From contig NZ_LZTB01000130.1 in NCBI RefSeq assembly GCF_001665685.1, forward strand, positions 1 to 64,000: a stretch of DNA of 64,000 bases, in the 5' to 3' direction. The DNA is from Mycobacterium sp. 852013-50091_SCH5140682 (GTDB lineage Bacteria; Actinomycetota; Actinomycetes; Mycobacteriales; Mycobacteriaceae). The notes beneath the pieces are model-generated. The model was given only the letters and a program-made list of their open reading frames with translations, did no database searches and was not told the origin of the DNA. The translations under genes were made by a program, and so were the position numbers. Position 1 is the stretch's first letter, and the number at the start of each line of letters is the position of its first letter. Shown piece by piece: positions 1 to 9,560 of the stretch.

Positions 1-6
1 ATGCGA

Positions 7-39
7 TCGTCGGCAGCGTCAGATGTGTATAAGAGACAG
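7..39 (+). other. Nextera transposase adapter (sequencing artefact)
   Basis: Bases 7-20 read TCGTCGGCAGCGTC and bases 21-39 read AGATGTGTATAAGAGACAG. Together these are the Illumina Nextera read-1 adapter plus the Tn5 mosaic end. This is untrimmed library sequence at a contig end, not biology. Open frames that start here (one reads SSAASDVYKRQ) are artefacts. Genomic sequence can only be trusted from about base 40. Confidence 0.97.
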
Positions 40-310
40 GGCTGGGTTTGGGGGTGTGCTCGCCAGGCTGGCTGGTTGTCATATCGGCTCCTCGTACTTC
101 CCCGCGGTCTACCCGCGCATCTGCCGCGCGACGCGGCGCCCGATAGCTGTCAGTTTCGAACGCTATTCAAGCAGGTCGGCTTGTGTCCTGCCCATGCCTT
201 TCGGGTCAATGGGCTGACAAACTCGGCGCCGACACCTGTGGACACCGGGTGACTAGGACCGATGGTCCGCCCTCCGGGCGGGTGCAGTGGGGACCGCGCA
301 CTAGTTTGGT
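40..310. other. Non-coding contig-end sequence upstream of the LigB-like gene
   Basis: I see no supportable gene. Short frames in all phases lack mycobacterial-looking protein sequence, and the two forward ones start inside the adapter. The end nearest 311 should hold the promoter and leader of the gene that starts there, but no convincing -10/-35 pair stands out. Confidence 0.5.
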
Positions 311-1000
311 GTGGTGCTGAGCGCCATCGCGATCGTTCCGTCGGCACCCGTCCTGGTGCCCGAGCTCATGGGTGCGGCCGCCGCCGAACTGACCGACCTG
401 CGTGCCGCCGTCGTGGCCGCGGCGCAGGCGCTGCCCGCCCGTTGGGTGGTCATCGGCGTCGGCGACGCCGACACCGTCGTCGGCCCTGAGGCAGCCGGGA
501 CGTTCGCCGGATACGGCGTCGGTGTGGCGGTCGCGCTGGGCCCCGGCGGCCCGCACACACCCACCGACCTGCCGCTCAGCGCGCTCGTGGCGGGCTGGAT
601 CAGGGGAGAGGTCAACCCCGGTGCCGCCGCCGAGGTGCGGGTGTACGCCGACTCCCATTCGGCTGACGCCGCGCAGGCCCGCGGGAGACGGCTGCGTGCC
701 CTGATCGACGACGCAGCAGATCCGGTCGGGGTGCTGGTCGTCGCCGACGGCGCGCACACCCTCACCGCGGGCGCTCCCGGCGGCTACGACCCGGAATCAG
801 GCGCGATCCAGTCGGCCCTCGACGATGCGCTGGCCGCAGGCGATGCCGCCGCGCTGCTCAAGCTGTCCGATGCGATCGTGGGCCGGGTCGCCTATCAGGT
901 GCTGGCCGGGCTCACCGAGCCCGCACCCGCGCAGGCGCGTGAGCTCTACCGCGGCGCGCCCTACGGCGTCGGGTACTTCGCCGGGGTGTGGCACCCGTGA
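311..1000 (+). CDS. LigB/class III extradiol dioxygenase-like conserved protein (Rv2728c-like)
   Basis: A 229-residue Ala-rich protein starting at a GTG (311, or the next GTG at 314). It opens with [13 protein letters not shown], typical of the catalytic subunit fold of class III extradiol dioxygenases, and ends with [12 protein letters not shown], as in actinobacterial homologues encoded next to miaA. Its substrate is not known to me. It overlaps miaA by 13 nt, implying coupled translation in a unit with miaA, dapF and hflX. The metal-binding His/Glu set of true LigB enzymes is not obvious, so enzymatic activity is uncertain. The identification rests mainly on synteny plus the N- and C-terminal motifs. 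Confidence 0.75.
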   Translation: MVLSAIAIVPSAPVLVPELMGAAAAELTDLRAAVVAAAQALPARWVVIGVGDADTVVGPEAAGTFAGYGVGVAVALGPGGPHTPTDLPLSALVAGWIRGEVNPGAAAEVRVYADSHSADAAQARGRRLRALIDDAADPVGVLVVADGAHTLTAGAPGGYDPESGAIQSALDDALAAGDAAALLKLSDAIVGRVAYQVLAGLTEPAPAQARELYRGAPYGVGYFAGVWHP

Positions 1001-1902
1001 GGCCGATCGCGGTCATCGGGCCGACCGGAACCGGTAAGTCCGCATTGGCGCTGGCCCTGGCCGAACGGATCGGCGGCGAAATAGTGAATGCCGACGCCAT
1101 GCAGCTCTATCGCGGCATGGACATCGGCACCGCCAAACTGACCGTCGCCGAACGCCGCGGCATCCCGCATCACCAGCTCGACGTGCTCGACGTGACCGAG
1201 ACCGCCACCGTGGCCCGGTACCAACAGGCGGCGGCGGCTGACGTCGAAGCCATCGCGGCGCGCGGCGCGGTGCCCGTCATCGTGGGCGGCTCGATGCTCT
1301 ACATCCAGTCGCTGCTGGACGAGTGGGCGTTTCCGGCCACCGACGCGGCGGTGCGGGCGCGGTGGGAGCAGCGGCTGGCCGAGATCGGGGTGGCGGCCCT
1401 GCACGCCGAGCTGACCGATGTCGATCCCGCGGCAGGCGCGTCGATCCTGCCCACCGATGGCAGACGGATCGTGCGGGCGCTGGAGGTGGTTGAGCTGACC
1501 GGGCAGCCGTTCGCGGCGTCCGCACCGCGCATCGGGACACCCCGCTGGGACACTGCCATCATCGGATTGGACTGGGACACCGAGGTTCTCGACGAGCGGC
1601 TGGCGCAGCGTACCGAGAAGATGTTCGCCGACGGTCTGGTCGAGGAAGTGCGCGCGCTGCGCGAGCAGGGTTTGCGCGACGGCGTGACGGCCGCACGAGC
1701 GCTCGGCTACGCCCAGGTGCTGGCCGACCTCGACGCCGGCGGCGACGGCTCGGCCGCCCAAGAGCCGACGTTCATCGGCACTCGCCGCTACGTGCGTCGG
1801 CAGCGGTCCTGGTTCCGCAGGGATCACCGGGTGGCGTGGCTGGACGGAGCCTCCGACGGGACGGTCGACGACGCAGAGCGGATCTGGCGACACGTATCCT
1901 GA
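988..1902 (+). CDS. miaA: tRNA dimethylallyltransferase MiaA
   Basis: Transfers a dimethylallyl group from DMAPP to N6 of A37 in tRNAs that read UNN codons; it acts in the cytoplasm. The 304-residue product has the P-loop GPTGTGKS at residues 11-18, the following [17 protein letters not shown] motif of the DMAPP transferase family, and the C-terminal [15 protein letters not shown] region that contacts tRNA. Length is normal for the family. The GTG at 988 overlaps the upstream gene; a second GTG at 997 would remove three residues. dapF follows within 4 nt. Confidence 0.97.
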   Translation: MAPVRPIAVIGPTGTGKSALALALAERIGGEIVNADAMQLYRGMDIGTAKLTVAERRGIPHHQLDVLDVTETATVARYQQAAAADVEAIAARGAVPVIVGGSMLYIQSLLDEWAFPATDAAVRARWEQRLAEIGVAALHAELTDVDPAAGASILPTDGRRIVRALEVVELTGQPFAASAPRIGTPRWDTAIIGLDWDTEVLDERLAQRTEKMFADGLVEEVRALREQGLRDGVTAARALGYAQVLADLDAGGDGSAAQEPTFIGTRRYVRRQRSWFRRDHRVAWLDGASDGTVDDAERIWRHVS

Positions 1903-1906
1903 TCAG

Positions 1907-2788
1907 GTGATCTTCGGCGGCGTGAGTTTTGTGAAGGGCCACGGCACCCAGAACGATTTCGTGGTGCTGCCCGACCTCGATGCGCGCCTGTCGCTGCAGC
2001 CCGATGCAGTGGCCGCGCTGTGCGACCGCCGCCGCGGCCTGGGTGCCGACGGCGTCCTGCGGGTGACCACGGCGGGCGCCGCCCTGGCGGCCGGGGTGTT
2101 CGACCGGTTGCCCGACGGCGTCGCGGCCGGTGACTGGTACATGGACTACCGCAATGCCGACGGGTCCATCGCGCAGATGTGCGGCAACGGGGTCCGCGTG
2201 TTCGCGCACTACCTGAAGGCCTCGGGCTTGGAGACGGCCGACGAGTTCGTGGTGGGCTCGCTGGCGGGGCCGCGTCCGGTGGTGCTGCACCACGCCGACG
2301 CCGACACCGCCGAGGTCACCGTCGAGATGGGCAAGGCCAACCGGTTCGGCACCGGCTCGGCCGTGGTCGGCGGCCGTAGCTTCTCCGGCCTGGCCGTCGA
2401 CGTCGGCAATCCGCATCTGGCCTGTGTGGGAATCGACCGGGCCGAGCTGGCCGACCTCGACGTGGGTGCGCCGGTGTCGTTCGACTCCGCGCTGTTCCCC
2501 GACGGTGTCAACGTCGAGATCTTGACCGCACCGGTCGACGGCGCGGTGAGCATGCGGGTGCACGAACGTGGTGTCGGCGAGACCCGCTCATGCGGCACCG
2601 GGACCGTCGCCGCAACGGTAGCCGCCCTGGCGCACCAAGGTGCCGACACCGGGACGCTGCAGGTGCGGATACCCGGCGGGCAGGTGTCGGTGACCGTCAC
2701 CGAATCCACCAGCTACCTGCGCGGTCCGTCGGTGCTGGTGGCGCGCGGTGAACTGTCCGAGGTCTGGTGGAACACTGCGCACGCCTAA
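1907..2788 (+). CDS. dapF: Diaminopimelate epimerase DapF
   Basis: Converts LL-diaminopimelate to meso-diaminopimelate, the precursor of lysine and of mycobacterial peptidoglycan cross-bridges. The two catalytic cysteines are visible: Cys92 in MCGNGVR and Cys229 in [10 protein letters not shown] (numbered from the GTG at 1907). Length is 293 residues, usual for actinobacterial DapF. The in-frame GTG at 1922 ([13 protein letters not shown]) matches the common N-terminus of the family and may be the true start. It lies between miaA and hflX on the same strand. Confidence 0.97.
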   Translation: MIFGGVSFVKGHGTQNDFVVLPDLDARLSLQPDAVAALCDRRRGLGADGVLRVTTAGAALAAGVFDRLPDGVAAGDWYMDYRNADGSIAQMCGNGVRVFAHYLKASGLETADEFVVGSLAGPRPVVLHHADADTAEVTVEMGKANRFGTGSAVVGGRSFSGLAVDVGNPHLACVGIDRAELADLDVGAPVSFDSALFPDGVNVEILTAPVDGAVSMRVHERGVGETRSCGTGTVAATVAALAHQGADTGTLQVRIPGGQVSVTVTESTSYLRGPSVLVARGELSEVWWNTAHA

Positions 2789-2833
2789 TTGGGATGCGCG
2801 CCTGGTGGGCGGCGTGACAATCTGGAAGTACAT

Positions 2834-4234
2834 ATGACGTACCCACATACACCCAGCACCGGCGAACTCGCCCTCCAGGATCGCGCCTCACTGCGCCGCG
2901 TCGCCGGGCTATCCACAGAACTGACCGACGTCTCCGAGGTCGAATACCGCCAGCTACGGCTGGAAAGAGTCGTGCTCGTCGGCGTCTGGACCGACGGCAC
3001 CTCGGCCGACGCCGACGCCAGCCTTGCCGAGCTGGCGGCCCTGGCCGAGACCGCGGGTTCAGAGGTCCTCGAAGGCCTCATCCAGCGCCGCGACAAGCCT
3101 GACCCGTCCACCTACATCGGCTCCGGCAAGGCCGCCGAGTTGCGCGAGGTCGTCGTCGCCACCGGGGCCGACACCGTGATCTGCGACGGCGAGCTTTCCC
3201 CGGCGCAGCTGAACTCCCTGGAAAAAGTGGTCAAGGTCAAGGTCATCGACCGCACCGCGCTGATCCTCGACATCTTCGCCCAGCACGCGACCAGCCGCGA
3301 GGGTAAGGCGCAGGTGTCGCTGGCGCAGATGGAGTACATGCTCCCGCGGCTGCGCGGCTGGGGCGAGTCGATGTCCAGGCAGGCCGGCGGTCGAGCCGGC
3401 GGCGCAGGCGGCGGTGTCGGAACCCGTGGTCCGGGCGAGACCAAGATCGAGACCGATCGCAGGCGGATCCGCGAGCGCATGTCCAAGCTGCGTCGCGAGA
3501 TCCGCGACATGAAGAAGGTCCGTGACACCCAGCGCAGCCGCAGGCTGACCTCCGATGTCGCGTCGGTCGCGATCGTCGGCTACACCAACGCCGGTAAGTC
3601 GAGCCTGCTCAACGCCCTGACCGGGGCCGGGGTGCTGGTGGAGAACGCGTTGTTCGCGACCCTCGAACCGACTTCGCGCCGTGGGGAATTCGACGATGGG
3701 CGGCCGTTCGTGCTGACCGACACCGTCGGGTTCGTACGGCACCTGCCCACGCAGTTGGTGGAGGCGTTCCGGTCGACCCTCGAAGAGGTCGTGGACGCCG
3801 ACCTGCTCGTGCACGTCGTCGACGGCTCCGACGCCAACCCCCTTGCGCAGATCAGTGCTGTGCGTCAGGTAATCGGCGAGGTGATCGCCGAGCATGACGG
3901 GCGCCGGGCACCGGAACTGTTGGTGGTCAACAAGATCGACGCCACCGAAGGCCTGGCTCTCGCGCAGCTGCGGCGGGCGCTGCCCGACGCGGTGTTCGTC
4001 TCGGCGCATTCCGGTGACGGGCTGGACCGGCTGCGGCAGCGGATGGGGGAGTTGGTCGAACCGACCGACACCATGGTCGACGTGACCATCCCGTACGAGC
4101 GTGGCGATCTGGTGGCCAAACTGCACGCCGAGGGCCGCATCGACGCCACCGAACACGGCGCCGACGGCACGAGAATCAAAGCGCGCGTACCGATCCCGTT
4201 GGCGGCGAGCCTCGGCGAGTTCGCCACCTTCTGA
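2834..4234 (+). CDS. hflX: GTPase HflX
   Basis: Ribosome-associated GTPase that splits stalled 70S ribosomes under stress. The 466-residue product has the HflX signature GTRGPGETKIETDRRRI, a G1 loop GYTNAGKS at about residues 249-256, the G3 motif DTVG and the G4 motif NKID. The start was placed at ATG 2834, which has GGAAG about 8 nt upstream, rather than the in-frame TTG at 2789, which would add an unlikely GGRRDNLEVH extension. It is the last gene of the block starting at 311 and converges on the PE-PPE hydrolase gene 12 nt away. Confidence 0.96.
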   Translation: MTYPHTPSTGELALQDRASLRRVAGLSTELTDVSEVEYRQLRLERVVLVGVWTDGTSADADASLAELAALAETAGSEVLEGLIQRRDKPDPSTYIGSGKAAELREVVVATGADTVICDGELSPAQLNSLEKVVKVKVIDRTALILDIFAQHATSREGKAQVSLAQMEYMLPRLRGWGESMSRQAGGRAGGAGGGVGTRGPGETKIETDRRRIRERMSKLRREIRDMKKVRDTQRSRRLTSDVASVAIVGYTNAGKSSLLNALTGAGVLVENALFATLEPTSRRGEFDDGRPFVLTDTVGFVRHLPTQLVEAFRSTLEEVVDADLLVHVVDGSDANPLAQISAVRQVIGEVIAEHDGRRAPELLVVNKIDATEGLALAQLRRALPDAVFVSAHSGDGLDRLRQRMGELVEPTDTMVDVTIPYERGDLVAKLHAEGRIDATEHGADGTRIKARVPIPLAASLGEFATF

Positions 4235-4246
4235 CCGCGAGAGGTA

Positions 4247-5728
4247 TCAGGCCGCGGGTTTCGAGGCATCGGCGCCCGCGCTGCTCTTGTCGGTGGCCTT
4301 CGCGGTGTCCTGCCCGAGGGCCTTGCGCACCGTGCTGCCGAGCGACTTCGCCAGATCGCGGACCGGATGTCCGTTGATCCCCAACGTCTTTCGCAGCGAC
4401 GGGCGGTCGGTTTGGCTCGCTGAGGCCGCCTTGACCACACTGCTCAGCCGCGGCGATCCCTTGGTGACAGCGGTGACTTTCTGGACATCCGGGGTGTCGG
4501 TGGACGTCACCGTGGCAGGTGTCGGGTCAGTCGTGACCGTCGCGGTGGTGGTGCTCTGGGTCGGGTCGGTCCAGCCGGGCAGCGGGGCGAGTCCCGGTTG
4601 GCTTGCGGCGGTGATCCCTTCGGGAATGTCATTGACGAGATCGGTCGCCAACGTGACGAGGTTGACCCGCGGAATCAGTTGGAACGGGGTGGGAGTGCCG
4701 TAATTGGTTCTGTCGTAACCGGTTTCGATGAGGGTCTGCACGGTCGGCGAGATCAGGTTGACGACAGGCACCACGAGCGCCGACGTGCCCGTCGCCGCGC
4801 CGAGGTCGAGCGCGGGCTGCATGATCGGGAGGTACTTGGCCGGCAGGGTGATGTAGTAGGTGTCGCCCTGCTTCTGGCAGTGCGTCGCCGCGCTGCAGTC
4901 CGTCTTGGCGTTGTCCACGGCGGCCTGCACCTGCTCGGGTGTGTAGCCGTAGGGCGTGGCCGATGCCGGGTCGGTGCCGTCGGGGGCCAGATAGGTGCCG
5001 TGGACGTACTCGAACCCGGCGACGGCATTGGCCATGGCCAGCGGGTTGAGCACCCAGGACGGCGCATCCGAGACACCGTCGTACTGCAGCGCGATGTCGT
5101 AGGTGGTGATGCCGGTGTCGGTCGGTGTCGGTTGACCGAACGTCGCGTCGAGGACCGGCACGGTGCCCAGGATCGCGAGCCGTTCGAACAGTCCGCCGTT
5201 CGGCCGGTTCGGGTTGCCGATCAGCACGAATGTCAGGTCGTTCTTCTGGTCGGCGGGCAGATCGGCGAGCTGGCCCTTGACGATGCTGGCAACGGTCGCG
5301 CCCTGCGAGTAGCCGAAGACTATGACCGGATGATCGGCGGTGGGATTGTTGGGCCCGACGAGTTGGCTGGTCAGACTCGTCACCCCGCTGGCTACCGAAA
5401 CATTCCATTTCGCCCCCTGTAGCCCGCCCCACCCGGCGAACGGGAACGGCCAGAACTGGGCGATGTAGGGCACCGGCACCGGTGCGGCGCAACCGTCGGT
5501 ACCGCAGGTGCCGCCCGGCTCGACGTAGTAGCTGACGGCATTGGCCATGTAGTTGTTGGAATCCGCCGGGTTCGGTGTTCCCGTGCCCGGCACGACCAAC
5601 GGCGTCACCGCCGCATTCAGCGCGACCTCGGCCGCCAGCGTCGTCGTCACCCCGATGACCGCGGATCCGGACATCGCCACGCCGGCCACCAGCATGGTGC
5701 GGACCATCGAGCGGGCTGAGATTCGCAT
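4247..5728 (-). CDS. Secreted PE-PPE-domain serine hydrolase
   Basis: A 493-residue protein with an N-terminal signal sequence: basic MRISARSMVR, a hydrophobic core, and likely cleavage after residues 32-35. It carries the PE-PPE α/β-hydrolase domain (PF08237 family) that opens with LVVPGTGTPNP. The nucleophile elbow GYSQGA places the catalytic Ser at residue 141. Family members are mycobacterial esterases related to cutinases that act outside the cytoplasm. There is no PE or PPE N-terminal module, so secretion would be by Sec. The last 120 or so residues are a Thr/Pro/Ser/Lys-rich, probably disordered tail. ATG 5728 follows a strong GGAGGAGG. It is not in the M. tuberculosis-like backbone order here. 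Confidence 0.9.
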   Translation of the reverse strand: MRISARSMVRTMLVAGVAMSGSAVIGVTTTLAAEVALNAAVTPLVVPGTGTPNPADSNNYMANAVSYYVEPGGTCGTDGCAAPVPVPYIAQFWPFPFAGWGGLQGAKWNVSVASGVTSLTSQLVGPNNPTADHPVIVFGYSQGATVASIVKGQLADLPADQKNDLTFVLIGNPNRPNGGLFERLAILGTVPVLDATFGQPTPTDTGITTYDIALQYDGVSDAPSWVLNPLAMANAVAGFEYVHGTYLAPDGTDPASATPYGYTPEQVQAAVDNAKTDCSAATHCQKQGDTYYITLPAKYLPIMQPALDLGAATGTSALVVPVVNLISPTVQTLIETGYDRTNYGTPTPFQLIPRVNLVTLATDLVNDIPEGITAASQPGLAPLPGWTDPTQSTTTATVTTDPTPATVTSTDTPDVQKVTAVTKGSPRLSSVVKAASASQTDRPSLRKTLGINGHPVRDLAKSLGSTVRKALGQDTAKATDKSSAGADASKPAA

Positions 5729-5834
5729 GCGGCCTCCTCCTTCCGCTGACGCCGACGTCAGCGCTCAGGGGATCTTTGCATCGTCACGCATCGGTCACAT
5801 GCAAATCGAGCGAACTACCGGGCCGTGTCAAACC

Positions 5835-8159
5835 TCAGTCCGAAGAGGTGCGGATCACCGGGGGCTCATGGGCCCGCAACGGGGGCAGCGGCCCGTGAAA
5901 CTTCTCCACCTCGACCAATGCATGAGCCCCGGTGCAACCTTGGGCCAGCGACGAGGTCCCGACATCGTCGGTCAGCACATTCGGATTACCGTGCACGCAC
6001 ATCGAATCCGGGTCGGCAGGGTCGGCAGGGTCGAACCAGGCGCCGGTCGGCAGCTGCACCACATCTCGTCGCAGCCGGTCGTCGACGACAAGGCCGGCAA
6101 GGCAGGCGCCGCGGTCGTTGAACACCCGCACGATGTCGCCGTCGACCAGCCCGCGGCGCGCAGCGTCGAGCGGGTGCATCCGGATCGGTTCGCGCCCTTG
6201 GATTTTCGACGCCTGGCTGGCGGCACCGCCGTCCAGCTGGCTGTGCAGCCGGGTCGCCGGTTGGTTGGCCAGCAGGTGCAGCGGATAGCGGCGCGCGCGT
6301 GCACCGCCGAGCCATTCGGCCGGTTCGTACCACGCCGGATGGCCGACGCAGTCGGAGTAACCGAAGCCGTCGATGTCCTCGGAGAAGATCTCGATGCGGC
6401 CGCTCGGGGTGGCGAGGCGGTGGGCCTGGGGATCGGCGCGGTAGTCGCCCAGCAGCGTCAGGCCCGGTTCGGTCGGCAACCGCAGCTGGCCGGCCGCCCA
6501 GAACTCGTCGAACGTGGGCACCTCGAAATCCAGTCCGGCAGACCACTTCTCGTACATGTGCACGAGCCACTGACGGGCTGTGCGGCCCTCGGTGAACCGC
6601 TCGCCGAAGCCCAGCGCGGTGGCCAGCGCGGCGAAGGTCGTGTAGTCGTCGCGGGACTGCGCGTAGGGCTCGACGAGCTGCGGCATGGCCACCAGCAGCG
6701 GATCGTTGCGGGAACCGGAGTAGTCCTCGCGTTCGTAGGCCGTGGTCGACGGCACGACGATGTCGGCATGCTTGGCCATGGCGGTCCAGTACGGGTCGTG
6801 CACCACCACGGTGTCGACCTGAGCCAGCGCGCGGCGCAGCCGGGGGATGTTCTGGTGATGGTGAAACGGGTTACCGCCGGCCCAATACACACATTTGATG
6901 TCCGGATACCTCAGCCGCTGACCGTTGTAGTCGAACTGCTCGCCGGGATGCAGCAGCATGTCGCTGACGGCGGCCACCGGGATGAAGGTCTGCACCGGGT
7001 TGGGGCCCTGCGGAAGCACAGGCAACCGGCAGCGCAGCGGCGGCAGCCCGGGTTCGTTCATCGACCCGTAGCCGTGGCCGAATCCGCCTCCGGGCAGCCC
7101 GATCTGGCCCAGCATCGCGGCCAGCGTCAGGCCCATCCACGGAGCCTGTTCGCCGTGGCGGATCCGTTGCAGGGACCAGCTGACGGTGACCATCGTGCGC
7201 CCGGCGGCCATGCGCCGGGCCAGCGCCGTCAGTTCGTCGGCGGCGATCCCGCTGATCTGAGCCGCCCACTGCGGCGACTTGGCGATACCGTCGTCGCGAC
7301 CGAGCAGATACCGCTCGAACCGCTCGTAGCCGGTGCAGTAGGCGTTCAGGAATGCGCGGTCCGCCAATCCCTCGGTGGCCAGCACGAAGGCGAGCCCGAG
7401 CATGACGGCCACGTCGGTGCCGGGGACGGGTGCGTGCCATTCGCATGCGCCGTCGACGTCGTCGCGCAGTGGGCTGAACGACACGATGCGCCCGCCCCGG
7501 TCCCGCAGCCGGCACAGTGCATCGCGGGCTGGATGTGCGGTGGTACCACCGTGGTTGATGGCGGTGTTCTTCAACGCGAGGCCGCCGAAGCTGACCAGCA
7601 GATCCGTGTGCGCGACGATGACGTCCCAATCGGTGGACCGCTTGAACAGGTCATCGTGGGTGCCGACGACGCGCGGCATGATCACTGCGGTGGCGCCCAG
7701 GCTGTATGAGTTCCGCGAGGAGGTGTAGCCGCCGAGCATCTTGAGGAAGCGGTGCACCTGGCTCTGGGCATGGTGGAACCGTCCGGCGCTGGCCCACCCG
7801 TAAGAGCCGGCGTAGACGGCCTCATTTCCGTGGGTGTCGACCACCCGGCGCAGTTCGGCGGCCAGCAGTTCGGTCAGTTCATCCCAGGACACTGCGACGA
7901 ACTCGTCGGCGCCGCGCCCGCGGCTGGGGCCGGGCCCGTCGCGGAGCCAGCCGCGCCGCACCGCGGGGCCGGTGATGCGTGAGCGGTGCCGGACGGCGCC
8001 GGGCAGGTTGTCCAGCAAGGGGGACGGGTCGGTGTCGCCGGTCAGCGGTGTGACTGCCGTGATGTCTCCGGCGTCGACTCGGGCGGTGAACGCACCCCAG
8101 TGCGTGAGGCTGGTCGGGGACGCCGGCACGACGGCCAGTCTACGGCGTAGCGCAGACAC
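5835..8159 (-). CDS. bisC: Molybdopterin S/N-oxide reductase, BisC/DMSO-reductase family
   Basis: A 774-residue single-subunit molybdoenzyme of the biotin sulfoxide/DMSO/TMAO reductase group, reducing S- or N-oxides with a bis-MGD molybdenum cofactor. It starts SLTHWGAF and has GSYGWASAGRFHHAQSQVHR, the region carrying the molybdenum-ligating serine. It lacks an N-terminal Cys cluster, as expected for enzymes without an Fe-S site, and has no Tat signal, so it is probably cytoplasmic. The GTG at 8159 gives the usual family length; the frame stays open far into fadE20, but that extension is antisense to a real gene. It is divergent from fadE20 and upstream of the PE-PPE gene. The exact substrate cannot be told from sequence. 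Confidence 0.9.
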   Translation of the reverse strand: MSALRRRLAVVPASPTSLTHWGAFTARVDAGDITAVTPLTGDTDPSPLLDNLPGAVRHRSRITGPAVRRGWLRDGPGPSRGRGADEFVAVSWDELTELLAAELRRVVDTHGNEAVYAGSYGWASAGRFHHAQSQVHRFLKMLGGYTSSRNSYSLGATAVIMPRVVGTHDDLFKRSTDWDVIVAHTDLLVSFGGLALKNTAINHGGTTAHPARDALCRLRDRGGRIVSFSPLRDDVDGACEWHAPVPGTDVAVMLGLAFVLATEGLADRAFLNAYCTGYERFERYLLGRDDGIAKSPQWAAQISGIAADELTALARRMAAGRTMVTVSWSLQRIRHGEQAPWMGLTLAAMLGQIGLPGGGFGHGYGSMNEPGLPPLRCRLPVLPQGPNPVQTFIPVAAVSDMLLHPGEQFDYNGQRLRYPDIKCVYWAGGNPFHHHQNIPRLRRALAQVDTVVVHDPYWTAMAKHADIVVPSTTAYEREDYSGSRNDPLLVAMPQLVEPYAQSRDDYTTFAALATALGFGERFTEGRTARQWLVHMYEKWSAGLDFEVPTFDEFWAAGQLRLPTEPGLTLLGDYRADPQAHRLATPSGRIEIFSEDIDGFGYSDCVGHPAWYEPAEWLGGARARRYPLHLLANQPATRLHSQLDGGAASQASKIQGREPIRMHPLDAARRGLVDGDIVRVFNDRGACLAGLVVDDRLRRDVVQLPTGAWFDPADPADPDSMCVHGNPNVLTDDVGTSSLAQGCTGAHALVEVEKFHGPLPPLRAHEPPVIRTSSD

Positions 8160-8170
8160 CTCGGATGTGC

Positions 8171-8192
8171 CCAACCATCCGGTTGGTATAAG
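8171..8192 (+). promoter_or_regulatory. Palindrome and -10-like element between bisC and fadE20
   Basis: The 72-nt divergent gap holds a perfect inverted repeat, CCAACC (8171-8176), spacer ATCC, GGTTGG (8181-8186), followed directly by TATAAG (8187-8192), a plausible -10 about 40 nt before the fadE20 ATG. An operator overlapping a fadE20 promoter would fit a TetR-type repressor of β-oxidation genes, but no regulator gene is adjacent. Confidence 0.4.
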
Positions 8193-8231
8193 TTGGCGCC
8201 AAGTCGAAAACCCAGTACCGGAGGTCACACC

Positions 8232-9392
8232 ATGGGCGGTGTTGTGAAGTACGAGCGCACCTTGTTCGAACCTGAGCACGAACTCTTCCGCGAGTCCTAC
8301 CGGGCGTTTCTGGAACGGCACGTCGCGCCGTACCACGACCAGTGGGAGAAGGACAAGATCGTCGACCGCGGCGTCTGGCTGGAGGCCGGTAAGCAGGGGT
8401 TTCTCGGCATGGCCGTGCCCGAGGAGTACGGCGGTGGCGGCAACGGGGACTTCCGCTACAACACGATCATCACCGAAGAGACGGTCGCGGGGCGCTACAG
8501 CGGCATCGGTTTCGGGCTGCACAACGACGTGGTTGCGCCGTACCTGCTGCGGCTGGCCAACGAGGAGCAGAAGCAGCGTTGGCTGCCGAAGTTCTGCACC
8601 GGAGAAATCATCACCGCGATCGCAATGACCGAACCGGGCACCGGTAGTGACCTTCAGGGCATCAAGACGCGCGCGGTGCGCGAGGGCGACCACTACATCC
8701 TCAACGGTTCGAAGACCTTCATCACCAACGGCATCCACTCCGACCTCGTGATCGTCGTGGCCCAGACCGACCCCGAGAGGGGCGCGCTGGGCTTCTCGCT
8801 GCTGGTCGTCGAGCGCGGCATGGAGGGTTTCGAACGCGGCCGCCATCTCGACAAGATCGGCCTGGAGGCCCAGGACACCGCCGAGCTGTCGTTCACCGAC
8901 GTCAAGGTCCCCGTCGAGAACCTGCTCGGTGAAGAGGGACAGGGCTTCGTCTACCTGATGCAGAACCTGCCGCAGGAGCGCATCTCGATCGCCATCATGG
9001 CTGCCGCGGCCATGGAGACGGTGCTCGAGCAGACGCTGCAGTACGCCAAGGAACGCAAGGCGTTCGGCAGGCCGATCGGCAGTTTCCAGAACAGCCGTTT
9101 CCTGCTGGCAGAACTGGCCACCGAGGCCACCGTGGTGCGCATGATGGTCGACGAATTCGTGCGGCTGCACCTGGACGAGAAGCTGTCGGTCGAACAGGCC
9201 GCGATGGCCAAGTGGTACTCGACCGAGAAGCAGGTCAATCTCATCGACCGGTGTCTTCAGCTGCACGGCGGCTACGGATATATGCGTGAATACCCGATCG
9301 CGCGGGCCTACCTCGACGCCCGGGTGCAGACCATCTACGGCGGCACCACCGAGATCATGAAGGAGATCATCGGCCGTAGTCTGGGGGTCTGA
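8232..9392 (+). CDS. fadE20: Acyl-CoA dehydrogenase FadE20
   Basis: FAD-dependent acyl-CoA dehydrogenase for the first step of fatty-acid β-oxidation, 386 residues. The N-terminal helical domain contains LGMAVPEEYGGGG, the middle β-domain contains MTEPGTGSDLQGIKT, and the C-terminal domain ends QTIYGGTTEIMKEIIGRSLG, with the catalytic base position around Glu374. ATG 8232 was chosen because GAGGT precedes it at good spacing and MGGVVKYERTLFEPEHEL is the conserved family start. In M. tuberculosis fadE20 (Rv2724c) is also near hflX; here the bisC and PE-PPE genes intervene. Confidence 0.93.
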   Translation: MGGVVKYERTLFEPEHELFRESYRAFLERHVAPYHDQWEKDKIVDRGVWLEAGKQGFLGMAVPEEYGGGGNGDFRYNTIITEETVAGRYSGIGFGLHNDVVAPYLLRLANEEQKQRWLPKFCTGEIITAIAMTEPGTGSDLQGIKTRAVREGDHYILNGSKTFITNGIHSDLVIVVAQTDPERGALGFSLLVVERGMEGFERGRHLDKIGLEAQDTAELSFTDVKVPVENLLGEEGQGFVYLMQNLPQERISIAIMAAAAMETVLEQTLQYAKERKAFGRPIGSFQNSRFLLAELATEATVVRMMVDEFVRLHLDEKLSVEQAAMAKWYSTEKQVNLIDRCLQLHGGYGYMREYPIARAYLDARVQTIYGGTTEIMKEIIGRSLGV

Positions 9393-9560
9393 CCCGGCCA
9401 GGACGATCCTAAAACGCCGGTGCACAGCCCGCTGGACGATTGAATTGCAGGGTTTTTTGCCTTGTGATCGGCGATGTTCCTTGGTTATCGCCGCCGACTA
9501 AAGCAGAGTTGTCGGGCGGGATACATTCTTCGGAACTTTGCCGAACAGCGGGGAGGATGC

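Noticed and set aside
1-252. Open frames beginning at the left edge
   Set aside because: They start inside the Nextera adapter and the remainder has no recognisable protein features.
8160-9425. N-terminal extension of the BisC frame through fadE20
   Set aside because: The extra 422 codons are antisense to fadE20; the BisC family starts near the SLTHWGAF motif and normal length is reached from GTG 8159.
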